A stretch of 21,719 bases of DNA from JAAYXU01 sp050942555. GTDB taxonomy: Bacteria > Bacillota > Clostridia > Christensenellales > UMGS416. The DNA is taken from NCBI GenBank assembly GCA_050942555.1, contig JBMNNN010000019.1:1-21719 (forward strand), read 5' to 3'. Positions within the stretch are counted from its first letter, which is position 1; the number at the start of each line of letters is the position of its first letter. Below are positions 16,482 through 21,719 of this stretch, one piece after another. The notes under the pieces are model-generated. The model was given only the letters and a program-made list of their open reading frames with translations, was not told the DNA's origin and did not search any database. The translations under genes and the position numbers were made by a program.

Positions 16482-16508
16482 AAAACGGACCCGCCGAATG
16501 CGGGTCCG
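16482..16508 (-). terminator. Intrinsic terminator of the Cys-rich gene pair
   Basis: CGGACCCGC (16486-16494) and GCGGGTCCG (16500-16508) form a 9-bp stem with a 5-nt loop. On the minus strand it is followed by TTTT. It lies about 30 nt after the stop at 16537 and separates the pair from the TIM-barrel gene. A second hairpin, GGGAGCT/AGCTCCC, overlaps that stop codon. Confidence 0.7.
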
Positions 16509-16536
16509 GCCGGATAACCGGCAGTCGTCGGGAGCT

Positions 16537-16815
16537 TTACAGCTCCCTGCTGTGGAAATAGGGGCAGTTCCGCCAGCTCCGCCATTGCGGCGCGGCGGCC
16601 GCGTCCTCCCTGAAGGCTGCGGCAACCGGGGCCGACCCGGGCATTCCGTCGAACGATGCGTCCTGGAAAACCCCGGTTCCCGGCAGAAACGCCGCGGCCC
16701 TCCATCCTGGGCTGCGGTTCTTCGCGGCGCAATAGCCGCCGTGGTTGAGGTCGCATTCCTCAACGGGACAGAAGAACGCGTCCCTGCGTCCTACCGGACC
16801 GAGTAGCTTGCGCAC
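16537..16815 (-). CDS. Small Cys-rich protein of unknown function
   Basis: I do not recognise a family. The frame encodes 92 residues with a cysteine and histidine cluster near the start (FFCPVEECDLNHGGYC) and one more cysteine near the end (NCPYFHSREL), a pattern that suggests metal binding. The middle is rich in alanine, glycine and proline. It starts at GTG 16815, inside the last codons of the DUF1540 gene, in another frame, with AAGGA about 9 nt before it; the 25-nt overlap points to translational coupling. Codon use is GC-rich at third positions like the neighbours, and a terminator follows, both of which support a real gene. The chance that it is only an open shadow frame is still appreciable. 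Confidence 0.5.
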   Translation of the reverse strand: MRKLLGPVGRRDAFFCPVEECDLNHGGYCAAKNRSPGWRAAAFLPGTGVFQDASFDGMPGSAPVAAAFREDAAAAPQWRSWRNCPYFHSREL

Positions 16816-16967
16816 ATGCTCTCATCCTTAGGATCGCCGCTCGCGCCTCCCGGGCAGGGGCTGACCAGTATGCTGTCCAGGCTGCATTCCCGGCCCGCCT
16901 CGTTATAGACGCAGCTGCGCACGTTGCAGAGAATATGCTGTCGGTGCTTATGGTTATCGTGTGGCAT
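16791..16967 (-). CDS. DUF1540 domain cysteine-rich mini-protein
   Basis: This 58-residue protein carries the DUF1540 pattern: ILCNVRSCVYNEAGRECSLD, then ILV, and a last cysteine in ESMCASY. Five cysteines (C14, C19, C28, C38, C52) suggest metal binding. DUF1540 proteins are common in spore-forming Clostridia and their function is not established. I chose ATG 16967 because AAAGGGG lies about 9 nt before it; the open frame extends further upstream but without family likeness. It is the first gene of an overlapping pair and lies divergent from mscL, with 174 nt between the start codons. Confidence 0.8.
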   Translation of the reverse strand: MPHDNHKHRQHILCNVRSCVYNEAGRECSLDSILVSPCPGGASGDPKDESMCASYSVR

Positions 16968-17080
16968 TTTTCTCGCCCCTTTCTTTGGTCCCTTTCTAGT
17001 TTGCTTTTGGAGGACCGCGTTCATTCGGTGCAATTTCTGGCGCGGCCGGTGGCTGCAGGTTTATCCGGAGAGCAATTTGT

Positions 17081-17110
17081 TTGCCAGCCGGCCGGGTTTC
17101 GCGGTATAAT
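17081..17110 (+). promoter_or_regulatory. SigA-type promoter of mscL
   Basis: TTGCCA (17081-17086) and a consensus TATAAT (17105-17110) are 18 nt apart. The start site would be near 17117, about 25 nt before the ATG. Confidence 0.6.
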
Positions 17111-17141
17111 GAGCGCATGCAAAGGACCGGGGAGGATGAGC

Positions 17142-17465
17142 ATGTCTTTACTGAAGGAATTTCGGGCATTTATCGCCAGGGGAAACGTCGCGGACCTCGC
17201 GGTGGGCGTCATCGTGGGCGGGGCTTTCAACAAGATCGTGACCTCGCTCGTCAACGACATACTGATGCCGATCGCCGGACTTGCTCTGGGAGGCGTCGAT
17301 TTCACGTCGCTGTCCTTCACGGTGGGCGAAGCGGTGATCGGCTACGGTCAGTTTTTACAGTCCGTAACCGACTTTCTGATCGTCGCCTTCGTCGTGTTTC
17401 TGATCGTGCGGTTCCTCAATCGCATCCGCAAGTATACGATCAGGGAGAAGAAAGAGGAAGAATAA
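17142..17465 (+). CDS. mscL: Large-conductance mechanosensitive channel MscL, short C-terminus
   Basis: MscL opens a wide pore when membrane tension rises and so protects the cell from osmotic downshock. The protein has 107 residues. The N-terminal helix and first membrane helix are clearly recognisable (MSLLKEFRAFIARGNVADLA, then VGVIVGGAFNKIVTSLVNDI). They are followed by a short outer loop, a second membrane helix (about 69-95) and the basic RKYTIREKKEEE end. Usual members have about 130-150 residues; this one lacks the cytoplasmic C-terminal helix bundle and has a short outer loop. I chose ATG 17142, which is 6 nt after GGGGAGG and gives the normal N-terminus; an ATG six bases earlier is a close alternative. 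It has its own promoter and meets the next gene tail to tail. Confidence 0.92.
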   Translation: MSLLKEFRAFIARGNVADLAVGVIVGGAFNKIVTSLVNDILMPIAGLALGGVDFTSLSFTVGEAVIGYGQFLQSVTDFLIVAFVVFLIVRFLNRIRKYTIREKKEEE

Positions 17466-17489
17466 TAGGCGGCCGTGCCCGCTCCTCGG

Positions 17490-17777
17490 CTATGTCCTGT
17501 CGACCGAGTCGGTCGCCTGCGCGAAGTCGATCATCTCCGATGTCTGCAGCGTCATTCCGTTGTCGAGCTGCGCGATCTCGTCGTGTATGACCGGCTGCTC
17601 GTTAATGTACTGCTCAGACGCCGGGCGATGGACGTCCTTTTCGTTGGGCGCCTCGCCCCGTTCGTTGACGATCAGGCTGCCGGCGCTGGTCATTCCGGCC
17701 CGCAGGCCGTACTTGCGCACGATCTCGGGGTCGAGCGGTATCCTGCCGCTTTGCGTTTGAAGGTATAATTTTTCCAT
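17490..17777 (-). CDS. Small conserved-looking protein of unknown function
   Basis: I do not recognise this 95-residue soluble protein. Its first part (SGRIPLDPEIVRKYGLRAGM) resembles the beginning of AbrB/SpoVT-like swapped-hairpin domains (typically GRIVIPKEIR..LGI..GD), which often bind DNA or act as antitoxins. The likeness is weak and the rest does not fit. The second half is acidic and rich in Q, N and E, with no cysteines or membrane segments. GGAGG 5-6 nt before ATG 17777 gives good start evidence; an earlier ATG at 17813 has none. The gene is transcribed towards mscL and is divergent from the FAD oxidoreductase gene, so it could regulate that gene, but this is speculation from position only. 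Confidence 0.65.
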   Translation of the reverse strand: MEKLYLQTQSGRIPLDPEIVRKYGLRAGMTSAGSLIVNERGEAPNEKDVHRPASEQYINEQPVIHDEIAQLDNGMTLQTSEMIDFAQATDSVDRT

Positions 17778-17926
17778 CGGGTCCTCCGTATCGTTTTTCA
17801 TTACCGATAGCATTCCCGCGCGCGCGGCGTTTTACGGAGCGCTTCTTGCGCCCGATTCTGGGCCGGGAGGAAAAAGCCGGGCGACGCGGGATATTTCAGC
17901 GACGATTGTAAAACGAGGTGTATCGG

Positions 17927-19660
17927 ATGAAGGAAATAACGCACGAAGCGGATTTTTGCGTGGTGGGCGGCGGGCTTTCCGGGATGTGCGCGGCCATCGC
18001 GGCGGCGCGGCACGGCGCGCGCACGGTGCTGATGCACGACCGGCCTGTTCCGGGCGGCAACGCTTCCTCAGAAATTCGCATGCACATATGCGGCGCCGAC
18101 CGCGGGGACGCGCTCGGGCTGCGGGAGACCGGGATCGTCGAGGAGCTGGAACTGGAAAACAAATTCCGCAACCCGCAGTGCAGCTATTCGATATGGGACA
18201 GCGTGCTCTATGGTGCGGTTAAAAACCAGCCGAATCTGACGACGCTGCTCAACTGCTCGTGCGTGGAGGCGCGCATGGACGGCAGCCGCGTGCTGTCGGC
18301 GCGGGGCTGGCAGGGAACCGCCGAAACCTGGCATACGGTCCGTGCTACGCTCTTTGCCGACTGCTCGGGAGACAGCGTACTGGGGCCGCTTACCGGGGCG
18401 CAGCTCCGGTCAGGCCGCGAGAGCCGGGACGAGTTCGGCGAATCGATAGAGCCCGAGACCGCCGATGATAAGACGATGGGGATGAGCTGCCTGATTCAGG
18501 TGCGGGAGCACGATCGCCCGGTTCCGTTCACGGCTCCGTCGTGGGCCGCGAAGGTCGGGGACCTCGAGGGGCTCCATGTGCCGCAGCGGCGGCACGACAT
18601 GCGGGGAGGCACCAACTACTGGTGGCTGGAGCTGGGCGGCGAGGAGGACCCGATCCACGATACCGAGTCGCTGCGGGACAGGCTGGTGCCGCTGGCGCTG
18701 GGTGTGTGGGACCATATCAAAAACGGGGGCGACCACGGCGCCGACAACTGGTCGCTCGAATGGATGGGCTTCCTGCCGGGCAAGCGGGAAAGCCGCCGGT
18801 ATGTGGGCGACCACATACTCACCCAAAACGACGTGGCTTCGGGCGGCGCGTTCGACGACATCGTCGCCTACGGCGGCTGGTCCATGGACGACCACCATCC
18901 CGCGGGCATACTCTACCCGGGCGACCCGACGATATTCCACCCCGCGCCGCAGCCCTACGGCATACCGTACCGGTGCCTGTACAGCCGCAATGTGGAAAAC
19001 CTGCTGTGCGCCGGGCGCAATATCAGCGCCACCCATGCGGCGCTGTCGTCCACGCGGGTCATGGGCACCTGCGCGATACTGGGGCAAGCGGCGGGCACGG
19101 CGGCCGCGCTGGCTGTGCGCGACGGCCTGACGCCGCGGCAGGTCGGGCAAGGGCGCATCCGGGAGCTGCAGGAAGCGCTGATGGAGGACGACTGCTGGCT
19201 GCCGGGACGCGTCCGGGCGGTCGCGGAGCTGTCCCTGCGCGCGGCGCTTACCGCCGACGCGGGCGATCCGTCGCCGCTCCTTAGCGGCATCGACCGGTCG
19301 CTGGACGGACGCGACAACGGCTGGACCGGGCGATGGATCCGGCTTCTCTGGGAGCGCGACGAAACGCCCGCTTCGATCCGGCTCGTGTTCGACAGCGATC
19401 TGGCGCGTCCCGAGAAGAACATGCCCTGCCGCTGGCCGGTTGGGGGATACCATATAACGCCCCCCGCGCCGCTGGCGCGGGACTTTGATGTGGACATACT
19501 GCGGGACGGCCGCTGGGAGACGCTGCACGCCGTCCGGGACAACTATCAGCGTCTGGTAAGGCTGCCTGCGGGCGGCGTCTGCCGGGGCGTGCGCGTCCGG
19601 CTCATACGGGACTGGGGAGGACGCCCCGACGTGCGCATGTTCGCTCTGGAGGCGCGGTAG
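17927..19660 (+). CDS. FAD-dependent oxidoreductase (FAD_oxidored type)
   Basis: This 577-residue cytoplasmic flavoprotein begins with the dinucleotide-binding fold (DFCVVGGGLSGMCAAIAAAR, motif GGGLSG at 14-19), followed by VPGGNASSEIRMH. The second FAD-contact region is LCAGRNISATHAALSSTRVM with GTCAILGQAAGTAAA behind it, a combination typical of the FAD_oxidored family (PF12831). These proteins oxidise or reduce unknown, often carbohydrate-derived, substrates and frequently sit near glycoside hydrolases. After about residue 430 comes a C-terminal part of about 150 residues, beta-rich in its last 110 residues, ending LIRDWGGRPDVRMFALEAR, which may be a discoidin-like substrate-binding domain. 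ATG 17927 is 9 nt after GAGG; GTG 17918 would overlap that site. I see no clear promoter in the 149-nt divergent gap. The end lies 6 nt from the end of the DUF362 gene. Confidence 0.82.
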   Translation: MKEITHEADFCVVGGGLSGMCAAIAAARHGARTVLMHDRPVPGGNASSEIRMHICGADRGDALGLRETGIVEELELENKFRNPQCSYSIWDSVLYGAVKNQPNLTTLLNCSCVEARMDGSRVLSARGWQGTAETWHTVRATLFADCSGDSVLGPLTGAQLRSGRESRDEFGESIEPETADDKTMGMSCLIQVREHDRPVPFTAPSWAAKVGDLEGLHVPQRRHDMRGGTNYWWLELGGEEDPIHDTESLRDRLVPLALGVWDHIKNGGDHGADNWSLEWMGFLPGKRESRRYVGDHILTQNDVASGGAFDDIVAYGGWSMDDHHPAGILYPGDPTIFHPAPQPYGIPYRCLYSRNVENLLCAGRNISATHAALSSTRVMGTCAILGQAAGTAAALAVRDGLTPRQVGQGRIRELQEALMEDDCWLPGRVRAVAELSLRAALTADAGDPSPLLSGIDRSLDGRDNGWTGRWIRLLWERDETPASIRLVFDSDLARPEKNMPCRWPVGGYHITPPAPLARDFDVDILRDGRWETLHAVRDNYQRLVRLPAGGVCRGVRVRLIRDWGGRPDVRMFALEAR

Positions 19661-19666
19661 CGCGCA

Positions 19667-20758
19667 TCATCCGCGAAACGCATCCTCGAGAAACTCTCGG
19701 ATGGCCCGGGCCGTGGGAGGGCAGCCCGGCAGCCAGCGCGCGCATCCGGCGGCGCACCGGCCGATGCCTGTCCCCCGGGGCTGCTGGTCGCGGTAGCCCT
19801 GCCCGATGCGGATCCTGCCCGTGACGCGCGCCAGCGTCCCTGCGTCCTGCATGCGCGAGAGCGCGTGCAGCAGGCTGCCGTAGCAGGCCGAGCAGGCCTG
19901 CCGGGCGTCGATATGGCGGGCGAGCTTCTCAATCCGGCGGGACGGGGAAGCCTGCGGCAGCGACGGCGGCTCGTTGAGCGGCACGATATCCGCGGGCTCG
20001 TAATGCGCGCTTCCGGCGCCCAGCGCTGCCGCCATCGATATATAGGGCACATCCCCGAGCGAAAAACCCAGCAGCGCGCACACCCATGCGTCGAGCCTGA
20101 CCGGGTCGAAGCACAGCGCCGCCCGGTCCATCGCAACGGGATTGCCCCCCTCTTCAAATTCGAGGTCGCCGCACAGCCCGTCGGCCAGCGTGACCGAGGG
20201 GCGGAGCGCGGCAGCCAGCAGTGCGATCGGGCGCTGGAGCCCCAGCGCGTGGAAGCGTCTTTTTTCCCGGTCGGGAATGCAGCCCTTCATATTTTTGAGC
20301 GCGCAGGTCATGCGCGTCTGGCAGTGGCCTTTGATGACGGGCATATTGATGAGGTATCCGGCTTCGAGCGCGCTGCGGCAAATCGAAAGCGTTTCGCCGT
20401 CCACCGTCACCTGGACGGTTTCGTCGCCCTTTAAGTCCAGTAACCTCACGTCATACCGCCGCGCCAGCTCATCAAATCCGCAGTCGCGGAACGCCTGGCG
20501 CGTCGACGCGCCCACCCAGGAGCCTTCCATGATCGTGATATCGGTGATCCCGCAGTCGATGAGATAGCGCAGCACGCCCTCGACCAGTTCGGGGTGGGTG
20601 ACCGCGCCCAGCGAAGCCGGCCCCGGAACCACAAGGTTCGGCTTGATGGCGACGGAGGCTCCGGCGGGGATGCGGCCCGCGACTTGGGCCGCGGCCAGTA
20701 AATCCATGGCCATTGCCCGGGCGTCGCGCCCGTAGCGGACCCAGATCGGTTCGTTCAT
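19667..20758 (-). CDS. DUF362 domain protein, possible iron-sulfur protein
   Basis: This 363-residue protein shows the DUF362 pattern: ASVAIKPNLVVPG near 35-46, THPELVEGVLRYL, ITIMEGSWVG, LINMPVIKGHCQTRMTCALK and NMKGCIPD. The family is widespread in anaerobes and often linked to ferredoxin domains; its reaction is not established. There is no separate ferredoxin domain here, but the C-terminus carries several cysteines (CSACYGSL, then GRCAAGCARWLPGCPP), enough for one 4Fe-4S cluster. I chose ATG 20758 because AAAGGA lies 8 nt before it; a reading to 20815 would start inside the promoter. A perfect consensus promoter precedes the gene, so strong expression is expected unless it is repressed. 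It is encoded tail to tail with the FAD oxidoreductase, which may hint at related redox roles. Confidence 0.85.
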   Translation of the reverse strand: MNEPIWVRYGRDARAMAMDLLAAAQVAGRIPAGASVAIKPNLVVPGPASLGAVTHPELVEGVLRYLIDCGITDITIMEGSWVGASTRQAFRDCGFDELARRYDVRLLDLKGDETVQVTVDGETLSICRSALEAGYLINMPVIKGHCQTRMTCALKNMKGCIPDREKRRFHALGLQRPIALLAAALRPSVTLADGLCGDLEFEEGGNPVAMDRAALCFDPVRLDAWVCALLGFSLGDVPYISMAAALGAGSAHYEPADIVPLNEPPSLPQASPSRRIEKLARHIDARQACSACYGSLLHALSRMQDAGTLARVTGRIRIGQGYRDQQPRGTGIGRCAAGCARWLPGCPPTARAIREFLEDAFRG

Positions 20759-20786
20759 ATCGGGATTCCTTTCTATAGATGGCGTG

Positions 20787-20815
20787 ATTATAGCAGGGGG
20801 GACATGGGGTGTCAA
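20787..20815 (-). promoter_or_regulatory. Perfect consensus SigA promoter of the DUF362 gene
   Basis: On the minus strand TTGACA (plus 20810-20815) and TATAAT (plus 20787-20792) match both consensus boxes exactly, with an ideal 17-nt spacer. The start site would be near 20780, giving a leader of about 22 nt. No operator palindrome is obvious. Confidence 0.85.
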
Positions 20816-21011
20816 ACCGCTCTTGAGGCAACAGCATTAGCATTTTGACGCTCCGCTGGGCTACTGCCTGCTGCGCGTATGCTGCGGCTCCGCCTCCGCC
20901 GTCTCTGGATCCGGCACTAAAATCAGCCCTACTGATAATGAAAAAATGAACTACCATTTCGATGTTTAGTGCCGGGACTTGAAACATCGGGGGAACGTTG
21001 TCTTGATTAGA

Positions 21012-21030
21012 GGCGACGCTGGGCGTCGCC
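21012..21030. repeat. Perfect 8-bp hairpin
   Basis: GGCGACGC and GCGTCGCC are separated by a 3-nt loop (TGG). No T run follows on either strand, so a terminator role is not evident. Confidence 0.6.
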
Positions 21031-21188
21031 CCGCTACTATCAGGCACAGCAGACAGAACGGAACTGATATTGTCGTAACAGAAGCAAAGGGAAAATGCGA
21101 AGGCTGGATCGGCAGCGGGGGTCCGGGGGTCTTGAAGCGCCCCTGCGGCTCGCCTGCCACAAAGTCGTAGCGCAAGCTTCCGAAGGTC

Positions 21189-21220
21189 GCCATGGTATAA
21201 TTGGCGTAAGCCACCATGGC
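21189..21220. repeat. Two-stem hairpin around CCATGG
   Basis: GCCATGG (21189-21195) pairs with CCATGGC (21214-21220), and inside it TGGC-GTAA-GCCA forms a second stem with a 6-nt bulge (TATAAT) on one side. The TATAAT has no -35 partner and is not taken as a promoter. Confidence 0.5.
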
Positions 21221-21287
21221 GGTCGAGGGGTTAGCGGAAAGCGCCGACTTTGGGGCCAGAGCCGCAGGATACAGGCGCTTCTCGACC
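21221..21287. repeat. Long-range nested stem structure
   Basis: GGTCGAG (21221-21227) can pair with CTCGACC (21281-21287), and AAGCGCC (21239-21245) with GGCGCTT (21274-21280). On the 3' side both arms are contiguous, giving 14 stacked base pairs interrupted only on the 5' side. On the plus strand it is followed by CCCGGGTTTTTGGG. Confidence 0.5.
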
Positions 21288-21497
21288 CCCGGGTTTTTGG
21301 GCGCTAAAAAAGTGCCATAAAAAAATAAAGCGCATTCAATCGCTCAAATAGTGCAAAACAGGTACAACAGCTACGAAAGTGCTCCGCTGGGAGTACATAC
21401 TGTAACCCTGAACCGCTCTGCGCTGCTTGAGTTTCCGCAAAACTGTACGGGCGTCAAACATAGGTTACACTTTTCCGAAAGAAAAACTTCGATCGGT

Positions 21498-21552
21498 CTT
21501 GTCAAGGTTAGGGTGGAGATTTGCGCAGCAAATACGACCCGACCTTGACAAG
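21498..21552. repeat. Long nested inverted repeat, three stacked stems
   Basis: CTTGTCAAGGT (21498-21508) pairs with ACCTTGACAAG (21542-21552), GGGT with ACCC inside it, and ATTTGC with GCAAAT around a 3-nt loop (GCA). All 21 pairs are Watson-Crick. This is far stronger than expected by chance and could be a folded RNA, a recombination site or a mobile-element end. Confidence 0.65.
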
Positions 21553-21578
21553 GCGAATCGTGGTATCATGGAAACCGG

Positions 21579-21603
21579 CCTTCCGGCAGACATGACCGGA
21601 AGG
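21579..21603. repeat. Perfect 8-bp hairpin with 9-nt loop
   Basis: CCTTCCGG (21579-21586) pairs with CCGGAAGG (21596-21603). It is followed by GCTTCATCACC, which is not a terminator tail. It lies 26 nt beyond the long nested repeat and may belong to the same structured region. Confidence 0.55.
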
Positions 21604-21719
21604 GCTTCATCACCTCACATCACGGCTAGATAATCATCCAAGACCTGATTGGGGGAGCGGAAATTCAAGCAAGTCATAATGTAATTGTTAGACTTTCGCT
21701 GGTATACAGCCAGCTGTTT

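Larger units (their letters stand above)
20911..21364 (-). repeat. Longer copy of the dispersed intergenic element
   Basis: Read on the minus strand, this copy runs from TACCTGTTTTG (21364) through GTCGAGAAGCGCC (21286-21274) to TTTAGTGCCGG (20921-20911), the same landmarks in the same order as at 8361-8514. It keeps about 300 nt of middle that the other copy lacks. Its far end carries an 11-bp inverted repeat, CCGGCACTAAA (20911-20921) and TTTAGTGCCGG (20965-20975). The outer limits are only those of visible similarity. Confidence 0.6.
20816..21719. other. 0.9-kb region without a convincing gene, rich in hairpins
   Basis: No frame here has both a good ribosome binding site and a recognisable protein. 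The longest frame with a start (minus strand 21217 to 20966, 83 codons, beginning MVAYANYTMATFG) has no known motif and lies inside the dispersed element. Five strong inverted repeats are spread from 21012 to 21603. The base composition changes from GC-rich to AT-richer beyond 21300. On the minus strand the word GTAACCTATGTTTGA (plus 21453-21467) reminds me of end repeats of IS21-like elements, which I could not confirm. Confidence 0.5.

Noticed and set aside
18410..19528. A 372-codon minus-strand frame opposite the FAD oxidoreductase
   Set aside because: Arg/Pro/Val-rich shadow; the opposite strand holds the FAD motifs.
21196..21201. TATAAT as a promoter in the gene-free tail
   Set aside because: No -35 box at 16-18 nt, and the hexamer forms the bulge of a hairpin.
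20850..21391. Direct repeat GCTCCGCTGGG at 20850-20860 and 21381-21391 as target-site duplications
   Set aside because: The 11-nt match surrounds the element but does not abut its visible ends, and GC-rich words of this length recur by chance. Worth a look only if exact ends are found.
21545..21569. TTGACA with TATCAT as a promoter
   Set aside because: The spacer is only 13 nt, and TTGACA is part of the inverted repeat arm.
1..21719. CRISPR array, tRNA, rRNA or phage genes
   Set aside because: No regularly spaced direct repeats, no tRNA cloverleaf or rRNA stretch, and no integrase or structural phage protein were recognised.

Overview
The window reads as chromosomal DNA of a GC-rich, endospore-forming member of the Clostridia (Bacillota). 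The pointers are a SleB/CwlJ-type cell wall hydrolase, a DUF1540 cysteine-rich mini-protein, an EAL protein with the degenerate GGDEF half typical of clostridia, compact SigA-like promoters (TTGNNN-N16-18-TATAAT) and AGGAGG-type ribosome binding sites. I cannot name the species. Every gene call rests on reading motifs by eye; no database was searched.

Layout. 1-323: leader DNA with a perfect 32-nt palindrome and a good promoter. 324-5151: two cyclic-di-GMP signalling genes. The first (7TM-PAS-degenerate GGDEF-EAL) is split by a one-base frameshift at an A6 run; the second is a membrane PAS-GGDEF-HD-GYP protein. This part looks more AT-rich than what follows. 5169-8260: a promoter, a 924-residue uncharacterised glycoside-hydrolase-like protein, and directly behind it, in the same frame after two consecutive stops, the orphan C-terminal domain of a GH2 beta-mannosidase-like protein. 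8261-8611: intergenic DNA with a terminator and a decayed repeat. 8612-12168: a D-2-hydroxyacid dehydrogenase facing a lipoprotein spore-type hydrolase, then a MATE transporter. 12365-14896: a two-gene ABC exporter operon. 14884-16967 (minus strand): a YfcE-like phosphoesterase, a sugar phosphate isomerase/epimerase-type TIM barrel, and two overlapping small Cys-rich proteins. 17081-17777: a short MscL and a small unknown protein. 17927-20758: an FAD-dependent oxidoreductase facing a DUF362 protein. 20816-21719: about 0.9 kb with no convincing gene but several strong hairpins.

The genes are mostly single units or two-gene operons with little space between them; four convergent pairs end within 25 bp of each other or overlap. 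Two themes stand out: c-di-GMP turnover on the left, and carbohydrate or sugar-acid redox chemistry spread along the rest (glycosidase-like protein, hydroxyacid dehydrogenase, epimerase-type TIM barrel, FAD oxidoreductase). The second theme is inference, since these genes are not in one operon.

The most unusual structure is a dispersed element. The tail at 20911-21364 (minus strand) and the intergenic stretch 8361-8514 (plus strand) are diverged copies of the same sequence in the same internal order, the 8.4-kb copy having lost about 300 bp of its middle. The 8.4-kb copy appears to supply the terminator behind the glycosidase region.
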